Part shown: piece after piece, positions 53,105 to 62,679 of the stretch
How positions within the stretch are numbered: the stretch's first letter is position 1
Layout of the letters: each line of letters begins with the position of its first letter
Assembly (NCBI GenBank): GCA_003155655.1
Contig: PMDS01000077.1
Coordinates: 24,877-88,876 of the forward strand
Direction: 5' to 3'
Origin: Melioribacter sp.
Lineage (GTDB): Bacteria; Bacteroidota; Ignavibacteria; Ignavibacteriales; Melioribacteraceae
Length of the DNA stretch: 64,000 nt
Translations under genes and position numbers: made by a program
The notes under the pieces: generated by a model
The model's input: only the letters and a program-made list of their open reading frames with translations
Database searches by the model: none
Told to the model about the DNA's origin: nothing

Positions 53105-53342
53105 GTTTTATATTGGAAAAAGAAAACAAGGGATAAATTGATTAATAGCTTTAATTTGAATAACTAAAGAAATAACTGAAAAAAAATGCTGATATACTTT
53201 CATTATTTCATTCAAATTACGATATTTGCACTGTTATTGAGATATTGACTATTAATAAACTAATAAAACATAAGCTATATTTAACGCAGGGAGGAAAGTC
53301 TTCGAACAAAAATTTGGAACAAATGGATCACTCAATGCAAGA

Positions 53343-53834
53343 GTGCTTCTTCTCAACCAAAGTTATGAGCCACTCACTATCTGCAATGTTAAAAAAGCAG
53401 TAATTCTTATTGTGCTCGGTAAGGCAGAACTTATTGTTAATAATGAGAAAAAACAAATCCACTCTGTAAAAGAGTCATTTCCCTGGCCAAGTGTAGTCCG
53501 TTTAAATGATTATATCAAAGTGCCTTATAAAAAAATAATACTGACTAGAAGAAACATCTTGAAAAGAGACGGGCATAAATGCGCTTATTGCGGCAGGGCA
53601 GATTTACCATTGACAATTGATCATGTTATTCCAAAATCTAAGGGCGGAGATGATAGCTGGGATAATTTAGTTGCCGCTTGTTTACCCTGTAATAACAGGA
53701 AAGGAAATAGAACTCCGGAAGAATCAAAATTGAAATTAAAAATCAAACCATATACTCCAAATCATATTATGTTTATGCGCAATAGTGCAGGCCGTCTTGA
53801 TGAAACCTGGAAACAATATCTATTTCAGGCATAA
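53343..53834 (+). CDS. HNH endonuclease
   Basis: 163 residues with a complete HNH/McrA-type site: KRDGHKCAYCGRADLPLTID, HVIPKSKGGDDSWDNLVAAC and CNNRKGNRTPEE, where two Cys pairs bind zinc and the His-Asn-His set binds the catalytic metal. This stand-alone type (LNQSYEPLTICNVKKAV start) is common in Bacteroidota, and its role is unknown. The start is uncertain. The GTG used here encodes what is usually an internal Val, and the open frame continues upstream to a good AGGGAGG site at 53288-53294 without any ATG, GTG or TTG. Confidence 0.87.
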   Translation: MLLLNQSYEPLTICNVKKAVILIVLGKAELIVNNEKKQIHSVKESFPWPSVVRLNDYIKVPYKKIILTRRNILKRDGHKCAYCGRADLPLTIDHVIPKSKGGDDSWDNLVAACLPCNNRKGNRTPEESKLKLKIKPYTPNHIMFMRNSAGRLDETWKQYLFQA

Positions 53835-53897
53835 ACTCAACTAAATTTTCATTATTATTGCACATCAAATTTAAACGTTTCACTAAATCTTTGGATT

Positions 53898-54884
53898 ATG
53901 CCAAAAAAACGAATACTTAGCGGAATGCGGCCAACTGGAAAACTTCATTTGGGAAATTACGTTGGAGCGCTTGAAAACTGGATTAATTTGCAGGATGAAT
54001 ATGAAAATTATCACCTGGTTGCAGATTATCACGTATTAACAACAGATTTAGATACTACTGATATATTCAACAATACAATTGAAATGGTAATGGACTGGCT
54101 TGCTGCCGGGTTAGACCCGGTAAAGTCGCCAATGTTTCGTCAGTCACAAATTAAAGAGCATGCAGAACTGTTCTTGATTTTTTCAATGCTTATAACAAAA
54201 GCAAGACTTGAAAGAAACCCAACTTTAAAAGAGCAGGTACGCGATCTGAATATTGAAAATTTGGTTTATGGTCATCTTGGTTATCCCGTGCTCCAGGCAG
54301 CAGATATATTACTTTATAAAGGCGAAGTAGTACCTGTTGGTGAAGATCAGCTTCCTCATATCGAAATTACACGCGAAATAGCCCGTAAATTTAATATGCA
54401 ATATTCTTCGGATAAGCCCATTTTTGTTGAACCGGAGGGAAAAATAACAAACTTTGCACGCCTGCCCGGACTTGACGGACAAAGAATGAGCAAATCGGTA
54501 GGTAATACAATTTTGCTTTCAGATAAGCCGGATGTTGTAACTCAAAAATTACGCAAAGCAGTTACTGATCCTCAAAAACTTAGAAAAAATGATCCCGGAA
54601 GACCGGAAGTTTGTCTGGTTTTTACATATCATAAAAAATTTAATCCTTCTGAAATACCTTCAATAGAGACTGATTGCAGAAGCGGAGTTCTGGGATGTGT
54701 TGATTGTAAAATGAAATGTGCATCAAAGATAAATTTGATACTGGAACCAATCCTTGAAAAAAGAAAGACTTACGAAAATAATATTGAAAGTGTAAAAGAA
54801 ATTTTGATTGAAGGTGAAAAGAAAGCACGTTCTGTTGCCCAACAAACAATGAGTGAAGTTCATAACAAAATGTTGATGGGTTAA
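53898..54884 (+). CDS. trpS: Tryptophanyl-tRNA synthetase
   Basis: Charges tRNA-Trp. 328 residues, class I: SGMRPTGKLHLGNYVGAL (HIGH as HLGN), GHLGYPVLQAADILLYKGEV, VPVGEDQLPHIEITREIARK and RMSKSVGNTI (KMSKS). A CVDCKMKCASKI segment (about residues 270-283) adds a possible metal site, seen in some TrpRS. The scpA start follows after one base, so trpS, scpA, scpB and rluB probably share a transcript. Confidence 0.95.
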   Translation: MPKKRILSGMRPTGKLHLGNYVGALENWINLQDEYENYHLVADYHVLTTDLDTTDIFNNTIEMVMDWLAAGLDPVKSPMFRQSQIKEHAELFLIFSMLITKARLERNPTLKEQVRDLNIENLVYGHLGYPVLQAADILLYKGEVVPVGEDQLPHIEITREIARKFNMQYSSDKPIFVEPEGKITNFARLPGLDGQRMSKSVGNTILLSDKPDVVTQKLRKAVTDPQKLRKNDPGRPEVCLVFTYHKKFNPSEIPSIETDCRSGVLGCVDCKMKCASKINLILEPILEKRKTYENNIESVKEILIEGEKKARSVAQQTMSEVHNKMLMG

Positions 54885-54885
54885 T

Positions 54886-55605
54886 TTGTATAAGATAAGG
54901 TTACAAGAATTTGAAGGTCCTCTAGATCTTCTTCTTTTTTTTCTAAGAAGAGATGAATTGGATATTTATGATATTCCGATATCCAAGATTACTAAAGAAT
55001 TTATGAGTTACCTTCATTTGCTTGAACAGCTGGATCTTGAAGTTGCAGGCGATTTTATTTTGATGGCTGCAACGCTTATGCAAATTAAGGTAAAAATGCT
55101 TTTACCTAAAGAGATTGATGAAAAGGGGGAAGAAGTTGATCCGCGCGCTGATTTAGTTAAAGCCCTTCTCGAATACAAACGTTATAAAGAAATGTCTGAA
55201 GAAATGGCTTTTATGGAAGCTAACATGCGCAAATTTAATTACCGCGGAAATTATGATGAGGACCCTATCCAGGTTCCTAATGATTATAATACTCTTCTTA
55301 AGAACATTACTCTTTATGATTTGATAAAAGCATTTAAAAATGTTTTGCTTGACAGACCACCTGAACCTGTTCATCAAATAAGAAAATTTAATGTAACAAT
55401 TGATGAACAAATGAATTATATAACTGGTAAATTAAAAGACAAAAATTCGGTCGCTTTTTTTGAGTTGATGCTGGATATGCATGATAGAATTAGAATTGTT
55501 GTAACATTTATTGCAATATTGGAGATGGTTAAAGCCGGAACAATCGGATTACGCGAATCATATAACCTGAATGATTTTGTTATATACGGACTGGCAAATG
55601 GATAA
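54886..55605 (+). CDS. scpA: Segregation and condensation protein A
   Basis: The kleisin subunit of the SMC condensin complex, which bridges the SMC heads during chromosome segregation. 239 residues from a TTG: LQEFEGPLDLLLFFLRRDEL is the family start, with ISKITKEFMSYL and LEVAGDFILMAATLMQIKVK; the winged-helix C-terminal part ends VKAGTIGLRESYNLNDFVI. It overlaps scpB by eight bases. The SMC gene is not in this window. Confidence 0.94.
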   Translation: MYKIRLQEFEGPLDLLLFFLRRDELDIYDIPISKITKEFMSYLHLLEQLDLEVAGDFILMAATLMQIKVKMLLPKEIDEKGEEVDPRADLVKALLEYKRYKEMSEEMAFMEANMRKFNYRGNYDEDPIQVPNDYNTLLKNITLYDLIKAFKNVLLDRPPEPVHQIRKFNVTIDEQMNYITGKLKDKNSVAFFELMLDMHDRIRIVVTFIAILEMVKAGTIGLRESYNLNDFVIYGLANG

Positions 55606-56290
55606 TATATATAACTCTGTAATAGAAGCTTTAATATTTGCGTCGGATGATCCAATAACGCAAAGTGAAATTATTAATGCAATTAAAGCGATTGACGGAC
55701 TAGACATAGATATAACTGCTGAAGATGTTGAAATAGCAGTTGACGAACTTAATGCAAATTACATAAGCTTTGGCAGCGCTTTTATAATTTTAAAAATTGC
55801 ACACGGGTATATTCACGCTACAAAGCAGGATCATGCAAAATATGTCGGTTATTTATCTTCTGAAAAAACAAAAAGAAGGTTAAGCCCTGCAGCTCTTGAA
55901 ACTTTGGCAATTGTTGCATATAAACAGCCGCTTACTAAGCCTGAACTTGAACACATCCGCGGTGTTAATTCTGATTATACTTTAAATACCTTGCTTGAAA
56001 AGAACCTTGTTACAATTTCAGGAAGGGCAGAAACAGTTGGACGGCCGCTTTTATACGTAACAACCGATGAGTTCCTAAAATACTTTGGTCTTAGAGAAGT
56101 AAGTGACTTGCCTAAACCAAGAGAAATAGAAGAAATTATGAAAGATGAGGATTTTCTTGAGCAGAAAAGAAGAATTATGATGGCAGGCGTAGAGGAAAAA
56201 GCGGAAGAAGAGGAACTGCAATCGGAACTTGAACAAAATAACGAAATGGAATTGGAGTCTGATCTAGAAAATGAAAATTCGTCTGAATAG
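55598..56290 (+). CDS. scpB: Segregation and condensation protein B
   Basis: Dimeric winged-helix partner of ScpA in the SMC complex. 230 residues from the ATG at 55598; a longer in-frame start at 55571 lies deep inside scpA and is rejected. Landmarks: IYNSVIEALIFASDDPITQS, RRLSPAALETLAIVAYKQPL, IRGVNSDYTLNTLLEKNLV and GRPLLYVTTDEFLKYFGL. The C-terminal tail is very acidic (Glu-rich), as in many homologues. It overlaps rluB by 20 bases. Confidence 0.94.
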   Translation: MDNIYNSVIEALIFASDDPITQSEIINAIKAIDGLDIDITAEDVEIAVDELNANYISFGSAFIILKIAHGYIHATKQDHAKYVGYLSSEKTKRRLSPAALETLAIVAYKQPLTKPELEHIRGVNSDYTLNTLLEKNLVTISGRAETVGRPLLYVTTDEFLKYFGLREVSDLPKPREIEEIMKDEDFLEQKRRIMMAGVEEKAEEEELQSELEQNNEMELESDLENENSSE

Positions 56291-56984
56291 ATACCTATCT
56301 GAGTGCGGTATTGCATCACGCAGAAAATCTGAAGAATTTATCAATGAGGGAAGAGTTCAGGTTAATGGCAAAGTTGTAATTGACCTGGCTTTTTTTGTGG
56401 ACCCTGAGAGCGATATAATTTCTTTAGATGGCGAAAAAATCAAACAGCAGAAAAAAGTTTATTTCCTGCTTAATAAGCCTAAAGGATACATTACTACAAC
56501 TTCCGATGATAAAGGAAGAAAAACTGTAATGGATTTAATTGATACCAACCAAAAAATATTTCCTGTTGGCAGGCTGGATTACGATACTACCGGCGTGCTT
56601 TTACTGACTAATGACGGCGATTTCACAAATTTTCTTACTCATCCCGGCAATAAAATCCCAAGAGAATATAAAGTTGTATTAAGTAAACCATTGGAAGATG
56701 AAGATAAACAAAGATTGCTAAAGGGAATTAACCTGGATAGAAGAAAGAGCCGCTTTGAATCTGTATATTATCTGAATAAAAATGTCAGAGAAAAAGTGAC
56801 TGTTACAACAACTGAAGGAAGAAATCATTTTGTAAAAAATATGTTTTCTTCTCTTGGGTATTTTGTAGATAAGCTGGAAAGAACAAGTTTCGGAAGCTTT
56901 AATGTCAAAGGAATTCCAATCGGCGCATATAAAAAATTGTCTTACATAGAAATTAAAAGAATTTATGATGAATATTCTAAATAA
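56271..56984 (+). CDS. rluB: rRNA pseudouridine synthase (RluB/RsuA type)
   Basis: 237 residues. An N-terminal S4 domain (RLNRYLSECGIASRRKSEEF) precedes the catalytic domain: LNKPKGYITTTSDDKGRKTV, and PVGRLDYDTTGVLLLTNDGD with the catalytic Asp in GRLDYDT. RluB modifies U2605 of 23S rRNA and RsuA U516 of 16S; the neighbourhood with scpAB is typical of RluB. It overlaps the dacB-like gene by 20 bases. Confidence 0.93.
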   Translation: MKIRLNRYLSECGIASRRKSEEFINEGRVQVNGKVVIDLAFFVDPESDIISLDGEKIKQQKKVYFLLNKPKGYITTTSDDKGRKTVMDLIDTNQKIFPVGRLDYDTTGVLLLTNDGDFTNFLTHPGNKIPREYKVVLSKPLEDEDKQRLLKGINLDRRKSRFESVYYLNKNVREKVTVTTTEGRNHFVKNMFSSLGYFVDKLERTSFGSFNVKGIPIGAYKKLSYIEIKRIYDEYSK

Positions 56985-58473
56985 ATCTTTTTTATTTCTG
57001 TCCATCCTTGGCACTTTATCTTATGCACAGCAGATTGACTCGGTAACAGAAAAAAAGAATACGCCGGGCATTAATTCTTTACACGAATTGCGTTATCAGC
57101 TTGATGACTATTTTAGCGATAGAAATTTTAGTGACGCATTGTGGGGAGTGATGGTTAAGTCATTGCGGACAGGCGAAGTGCTTTATAAACGTAATGAAGA
57201 TAAACTATTTATGCCCGCATCAGATATGAAACTATTTACAAGTGCTGCTTCACTTATTTTACTTGGTTCTAGTTATTCGTATGAAACAAATTTCTATGTT
57301 AATGGTGATCTTGAAAAGGGAGTTATTAAGGGAGATTTGATAATTCACGGTTCAGGCGATCCTACAATTTCAAACAGGTTTTACGAAGGCAATGAAACAG
57401 TACTTTTTGAAAATTGGGCTGATTCACTTAAATCAAAGGGGATATGGGTTATTGATGGAAGCATACTTGGCGATGATTCTGAGTTTGATAATGAAGGATA
57501 TGGTAAAGGCTGGAGCCAGGATTACGAATCAAGCTGGTTTGCAGCGCCAAGCAGTGCATTGAGCTATAATGATAATTGTATCGAAATTAAAATAGAACCG
57601 TCTGAAATAAATTATCCTGCAAAAATTACCCTTTTACCAGACACAAAATTTGTTACGTTAATATCAAAGGTAGTTACAACAGATGATAATTCACAAAATT
57701 CAATTTCAGCCAGACGTCTACGAGGAACAAATTTAATAAGTGTAACTGGTAACATTAAAAAGAATTCCATGACGGTGGTTGAGCATATTTCAATTTCAGA
57801 CCCTACAATGTATTTTCTTACTGTGCTTAAAGAAGTTTTTGCAAGAAAGGGAATTACAGTTAAAGGTAGAGCCGGAGGTATCGAAAGCGCTAACAAGAAT
57901 ATCTCTTCAGATGATTTAACTCTTATATATACTCATAAATCAAATTCTCTTGGTTTAATTATTAAAGAACTGAATAAGAACAGTAATAATTTTTATGCTG
58001 AACAAATTTTAAAATCAATAGGACTTGAAGAATATAATTTTGGCTCGGTTGAAAATGGAGTTAAAGCCTGTAAAGAATTATACAGCTCGATGGGTATAAA
58101 CCCGGACAATCTTGTTATGGCAGATGGTTCAGGATTATCAAGATTAAATTTGGTAACGCCAAGACAAATTGTGAATTTACTTTCATATATGTATAAAAGA
58201 GAAGAATACACAAAATTTTATGAATCATTACCAATAGCCGGAGTTGATGGAACATTAATCGATAGGATGAAAAAGACTGTTGCAGAAAATAATGTAAGGG
58301 CAAAAGCCGGTTATAATACAAATGTCTCTTCGCTTTCAGGCTATCTTAAAACTATCTCCGGTGAACCGCTCGTTTTTTCAATTATGGTAAATAATTTTTT
58401 AGCACCGCCGGCTCTTGCTAATTATATACAGGATAACGTTTGTAACCGTTTAATAAATTTTAATAGAAATTAA
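56965..58473 (+). CDS. dacB: D-alanyl-D-alanine carboxypeptidase/endopeptidase (PBP4/DacB type)
   Basis: Trims peptidoglycan peptides in the periplasm. 502 residues with a signal peptide (about 1-22). The penicillin-binding motifs are SDMK (SxxK, in MPASDMKLFTSAAS, near residue 90), SNN in KNSNNFYAEQ (SxN) and KAG in RAKAGYNTNVSSLSG (KTG position). A long insert between the first and second motifs is typical of class C PBP4. It overlaps rluB and precedes lysS by about 30 bases. Confidence 0.92.
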   Translation: MMNILNKSFLFLSILGTLSYAQQIDSVTEKKNTPGINSLHELRYQLDDYFSDRNFSDALWGVMVKSLRTGEVLYKRNEDKLFMPASDMKLFTSAASLILLGSSYSYETNFYVNGDLEKGVIKGDLIIHGSGDPTISNRFYEGNETVLFENWADSLKSKGIWVIDGSILGDDSEFDNEGYGKGWSQDYESSWFAAPSSALSYNDNCIEIKIEPSEINYPAKITLLPDTKFVTLISKVVTTDDNSQNSISARRLRGTNLISVTGNIKKNSMTVVEHISISDPTMYFLTVLKEVFARKGITVKGRAGGIESANKNISSDDLTLIYTHKSNSLGLIIKELNKNSNNFYAEQILKSIGLEEYNFGSVENGVKACKELYSSMGINPDNLVMADGSGLSRLNLVTPRQIVNLLSYMYKREEYTKFYESLPIAGVDGTLIDRMKKTVAENNVRAKAGYNTNVSSLSGYLKTISGEPLVFSIMVNNFLAPPALANYIQDNVCNRLINFNRN

Positions 58474-58504
58474 CTTCTCTATTTGAGAAAAATCCGGAGG
58501 AAAT

Positions 58505-60037
58505 TTGGAACAACATAATAATAATTCAGCATCCACCAGCGGACAAGAACCCGATATTAATACGCTTGTACAAAGACGTCTTGAAGAATTAAAAGAACTT
58601 AACGGTAAGGGTATTTTAACATTTGCATATAGTTATGATGTAGATTCTTATTCATCCATTATAAAAGATAATTTTGAACAGTATGAAAATAAAACTGTAA
58701 GAATAGCCGGAAGAATTATGGCTATCAGGAGGATGGGTAAGGCATCTTTTGCTCATATACAGGATGATAAAGGAAAAATTCAAATCTATATGAAGAAAGA
58801 TGATATTGGCGATTATTATGATGTATTTAAATTGCTTGATATTGGAGATATAATAGGTGTTGAGGGATATATATTCAAAACGAAGACAGGCGAAACCTCT
58901 GTGCATACAAAATCATTTGTCCTTTTATCCAAATCCATTCAGCCGATCCCAATACCGAAAGAAACAACTGATGAGCTGGGTAACAAAATTATTCATGATC
59001 AATTTGCTGATAAAGAATTACGGTACCGTCAGCGTTATCTCGATTTAATATTAAATCCTGATGTTAAAAATGTATTTAAGACCCGTTCTAAAGTTGTAAC
59101 TGAAATTAGAAAATATCTTGATGACAACGGTTTAGTTGAAGTTGAAACTCCAATTTTGCAGCCATTATACGGCGGCGCAACAGCTCGTCCTTTTGTTACT
59201 CACCACAACGCTCTTGATATAGAATTATATCTTAGAATTGCGGACGAACTTTATTTGAAACGTCTAATTGTTGGAGGGTTTGACGGTGTTTATGAAATAT
59301 CAAAAGATTTTAGAAATGAAGGAATGGATAAAACACACAATCCTGAATTCACAATGCTTGAACTTTATGTTGCATACAAGGATTATTTCTGGATGATGGA
59401 GTTTGTTGAGAACATGATTGCCAAACTGGCTCAAAACGTTTTTGGTAAAACAGAATTTGAAATTGAAGGAAATAGAATAAACTTCAATCCACCCTGGAAA
59501 AGAATTTCGATGGTAGATGAACTTAAGGAAAAAGTTGGTGTTGATGTCTTAGCCTCATCAAATGAAGAGTTAATAAAGATTTTAAAAACCAAAAATATTG
59601 ATATGGAAGGCGGGGAAAGTAAAGGCAAATTAATTGATCTTTTATTTGAAGCTGCAATTCAGCCATCCTTAATTCAGCCGACTTATGTGATGGATTACCC
59701 GGTTGAGCTTTCACCTTTAGCAAAAAAACACAGGAGCAGGGCCGGACTTGTTGAAAGATTTGAAGGCTTTGTACTTGGAAGGGAAATTTGCAACGCTTTC
59801 AGCGAGCTGAATGACCCTATTGATCAATTAGCCCGTTTTAATGAGCAGGCTAAAATGATAGAAGAAGGGGATGAGGAAGCGCACCAAATAGATGATGATT
59901 ATGTCCATGCGCTTGAATATGGTATGCCGCCAACTTCCGGTCTTGGAATCGGAATCGACAGATTGATAATGCTTCTAACTAATCAGCCTTCGATACGTGA
60001 TGTAATTTTGTTTCCACAAATGCGTCCTCAAAAATAA
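58505..60037 (+). CDS. lysS: Lysyl-tRNA synthetase, class II
   Basis: Charges tRNA-Lys. 510 residues from a TTG with CGGAGGA six bases before. The anticodon-binding OB-fold (about 65-165; VRIAGRIMAIRRMGKASFAH) is followed by the class II core: motif 1 region FKTRSKVVTEIRKYLDDNGL, motif 2 ISKDFRNEGMDKTHNPEFTM and motif 3 GLGIGIDRLIML. LysRS rather than AspRS or AsnRS is indicated by EVETPILQPLYGGATARPF. A short Ser/Asn-rich N-terminal extension is present. Confidence 0.96.
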   Translation: MEQHNNNSASTSGQEPDINTLVQRRLEELKELNGKGILTFAYSYDVDSYSSIIKDNFEQYENKTVRIAGRIMAIRRMGKASFAHIQDDKGKIQIYMKKDDIGDYYDVFKLLDIGDIIGVEGYIFKTKTGETSVHTKSFVLLSKSIQPIPIPKETTDELGNKIIHDQFADKELRYRQRYLDLILNPDVKNVFKTRSKVVTEIRKYLDDNGLVEVETPILQPLYGGATARPFVTHHNALDIELYLRIADELYLKRLIVGGFDGVYEISKDFRNEGMDKTHNPEFTMLELYVAYKDYFWMMEFVENMIAKLAQNVFGKTEFEIEGNRINFNPPWKRISMVDELKEKVGVDVLASSNEELIKILKTKNIDMEGGESKGKLIDLLFEAAIQPSLIQPTYVMDYPVELSPLAKKHRSRAGLVERFEGFVLGREICNAFSELNDPIDQLARFNEQAKMIEEGDEEAHQIDDDYVHALEYGMPPTSGLGIGIDRLIMLLTNQPSIRDVILFPQMRPQK

Positions 60038-60045
60038 GGATGATA

Positions 60046-61653
60046 ATGAAAAAAATTTTGAAACTGCTTCCATATTTTATTATAGTATTAGTTTTGGGTG
60101 TCTATCTTGGGATTATATTAAGTGACTATATTTATCTTTCAGATAAGAAACAACAAATAAAAAAGATTGGTGATGTATTAAACTTTACAGAAAAATATTA
60201 TGTCGATTCTGTCAGTTCACAAAAACTTGCTGAAGATGCAATCAAGGGGATGTTCAGCGGTCTTGATCCGCATACTGTTTATATTTCACAAAAAGAAGAA
60301 GCATCGGAAGAAGAATCTTTCCGTGGTAACTTTGAAGGAATTGGAATCGAGTTCCAGCTAATTAGAGATACAATTACTGTTGTTTCTGCAATAACAAATG
60401 GTCCAAGTGAATCTGTAGGAATTATTTCCGGTGATAGAATTGTAAAAATAGATAATCAGAATTGCATTGGATTGAAAAATCAAGATGTAATGAAGAAACT
60501 GCGCGGTGCAAAAGGAACGCAAGTTAATCTTACAATTTACCGCCCGTCTACAAAAAATTTGCATAATTTTAAAATAATTAGAGATAGAATAAATCTCAAT
60601 TCTGTTGATGCTTCTCTGATGTATGATAAAGAAACCGGGTATATAAACCTTACCCAGTTCATGGAAACTTCGACCGACGAGATGAAATCTTCTTTACAGG
60701 ATTTATTATCTAAGGGCATGAAACGATTAGTACTAGATTTAAGAAATGACCCGGGCGGTTATTTATATCAAGCGAGTAATATTGCTGATTTGTTCATTGA
60801 TGGGAATAAAATGATTGTTTATACAAAAGGGAGGACAAAGAATGCCGATGAAGAATTCCGTGCAGAAAAAAGTTATCCATATGAAAAAATTCCATTAATA
60901 ATTTTGGTTAATAAGGGAACAGCATCTGCTAGCGAGATTGTCTCCGGCGCAGTGCAAGATTGGGACCGTGGACTAATTGTGGGAGAAACTACTTTTGGAA
61001 AGGGATTGGTTCAAAGACCAATTCAGCTTTCTGATGGTTCTGCTGTTAGAATTACAATTGCCAAATATTATACTCCATCAGGCAGACAAATACAAAGAGA
61101 TTATAAGGACAAGGGTAATTATTATAAAGAAGTAATTGACCGCCTTGAAACAGAAGGGGAAAATGTTGATCATAAAACAGAAAAGGATACTGTAAGACCA
61201 AAATATAAAACAAAAAACGGACGAATTGTTTACGGGGGCGGAGGAATTACTCCTGATTACATTGTAGAACCCGGGACAGTTTCTAATTATTCGGTTGAGT
61301 TAAGAAAAAATAACGCATATTACCTTTTTGTAAGAAAATATCTTGATCAAAACGGAAATATGCTGAAAAATAAATATCAGAATAACTTAAAATTGTTTGT
61401 TGACGAATTTCAATTTAATGACACTCAGATTAGAGAATTTGCAAGATATGCAGAATCCTTAAAAGTTAAATTTGATGCAGCGGGATTTGAAAAAGATAAA
61501 GAAGATATTCGTTCTAGGCTTAAAGCTTTTGTTGGAAGGGATATATTTAAAAATAATGGCTGGTATTTAACACTTCTTAAGTCGGACCGCCAGTTTCAAA
61601 AAGCTATTTCACTTTTCAGCGAGGCTGAGAAAATAAGCGGTCTTAAAGAATAA
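60046..61653 (+). CDS. ctpA: Carboxy-terminal processing protease (S41 family)
   Basis: A periplasmic Tsp-like protease, 535 residues. An N-terminal anchor helix (about 6-24) is followed by a PDZ domain (about 95-175; IGIEFQLIRDTITVVSAI, GDRIVKIDNQN) and the S41 catalytic core, with Ser in NKGTASASEIVSGAVQD and Lys in GETTFGKGLVQRPI. The start is taken at 60046 because AAGGA touches the ATG at 60040 but is properly spaced from this one. It closely follows lysS. Confidence 0.93.
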   Translation: MKKILKLLPYFIIVLVLGVYLGIILSDYIYLSDKKQQIKKIGDVLNFTEKYYVDSVSSQKLAEDAIKGMFSGLDPHTVYISQKEEASEEESFRGNFEGIGIEFQLIRDTITVVSAITNGPSESVGIISGDRIVKIDNQNCIGLKNQDVMKKLRGAKGTQVNLTIYRPSTKNLHNFKIIRDRINLNSVDASLMYDKETGYINLTQFMETSTDEMKSSLQDLLSKGMKRLVLDLRNDPGGYLYQASNIADLFIDGNKMIVYTKGRTKNADEEFRAEKSYPYEKIPLIILVNKGTASASEIVSGAVQDWDRGLIVGETTFGKGLVQRPIQLSDGSAVRITIAKYYTPSGRQIQRDYKDKGNYYKEVIDRLETEGENVDHKTEKDTVRPKYKTKNGRIVYGGGGITPDYIVEPGTVSNYSVELRKNNAYYLFVRKYLDQNGNMLKNKYQNNLKLFVDEFQFNDTQIREFARYAESLKVKFDAAGFEKDKEDIRSRLKAFVGRDIFKNNGWYLTLLKSDRQFQKAISLFSEAEKISGLKE

Positions 61654-61670
61654 AATTTAATCATTTAAAT

Positions 61671-62228
61671 ATGAGCATAAAAGAAATAAAATTATTTCCA
61701 TATAAAGATTCGTTTCCAAAGCTACATCAAACTGTATTCCTGGCTTCAGGTACAAAGATTATAGGAGATGTCGAGATTGGGGAATATTCATCAGTTTGGT
61801 ATAACTCAGTAATACGCGGTGATGTTAATTATATAAAGATTGGTACAATGACAAATGTCCAGGATTGTTCAATGCTGCATGTCACAAATAATAAATATCC
61901 GTTAAAAATTGGGAACCAGGTTACCATTGGGCATAGTGTAACACTTCATGGATGCACTCTTAATGATCTTTGTCTTATTGGGATGAATGCAACAGTTTTA
62001 GATGATGCTGTTGTAGAAACTAATGCAATGGTAGCAGCGGGTGCAGTTGTAAAACCCGGATTTTTAGTGCCATCATATAAACTTGCAGCAGGTGTCCCTG
62101 CTAAAGTAGTTCGTTCATTAACTGATAGTGAAGTCATTGAATTTATAAATGCTGCTAATAGATATGTTGAATACACAAAAATTACAATAGACTCTTTAAA
62201 AAAGAATAATTTTCAAACTGATTGGTGA
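61671..62228 (+). CDS. Gamma-carbonic-anhydrase-family hexapeptide-repeat protein
   Basis: 185 residues folding as a left-handed beta-helix of hexapeptide repeats (for example IGEYSSVWYNSVIRGDVNYI). The three expected metal-binding His residues are present in MLHVTNNKYP, IGHSVTLHG (two). Arg and Asp of VIRGDVN fit the carbonic anhydrase pattern. Many such proteins (YrdA, CaiE-like) show little activity, so real carbonic anhydrase function is unproven. It lies between ctpA and ybeY, close to both. Confidence 0.88.
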   Translation: MSIKEIKLFPYKDSFPKLHQTVFLASGTKIIGDVEIGEYSSVWYNSVIRGDVNYIKIGTMTNVQDCSMLHVTNNKYPLKIGNQVTIGHSVTLHGCTLNDLCLIGMNATVLDDAVVETNAMVAAGAVVKPGFLVPSYKLAAGVPAKVVRSLTDSEVIEFINAANRYVEYTKITIDSLKKNNFQTDW

Positions 62229-62232
62229 TTTT

Positions 62233-62679
62233 GTGAAAGATATTACAATCTTTTCTGAAAAGAGAATTTCTCTTAAAAAGAAAAACATCAGAAAGATTAT
62301 CGAGGTATTAATAAAAGAGTTAAGCCTGAAAGTGAATTTTCTTGAATTTAACTTTGTTACTTCAGAAACCATAATATTGATAAATAAAGAGCATTTGGAA
62401 CATAATTTCTCAACCGATATAATAACCTTTGATTATTCGTCCGAAAAAAATATTTTAGACGGCGAAATTTTTATCTCTTTGCCGGATGCTGAGGAAAACA
62501 GTAAAAAATATAAAGTATCTGTCGATAATGAATTATCGAGATTAATTATTCATGGAATTCTGCATTTAATTGGATACGATGATATTACACCGGCAAAAAG
62601 AAAAAAGATGAAACTTGTTGAAGATGAATTTGTAAAAAAACTAGAGAAATACTCTAAAAATTTAATAGTAAGAAAATGA
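62233..62679 (+). CDS. ybeY: Endoribonuclease YbeY (rRNA maturation)
   Basis: Helps process 16S rRNA 3' ends and assures ribosome quality. 148 residues from a GTG. The metal motif is HGILHLIGYDD. The first two His ligands are standard and the third position is Asp rather than the His of E. coli; members from Bacteroidota commonly have Asp here, so activity is likely kept. STDIITFDYS (usual TDVLSF region) and DGEIFISLPDAEENSKKYKV also fit. It overlaps smg by four bases. Confidence 0.92.
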   Translation: MKDITIFSEKRISLKKKNIRKIIEVLIKELSLKVNFLEFNFVTSETIILINKEHLEHNFSTDIITFDYSSEKNILDGEIFISLPDAEENSKKYKVSVDNELSRLIIHGILHLIGYDDITPAKRKKMKLVEDEFVKKLEKYSKNLIVRK

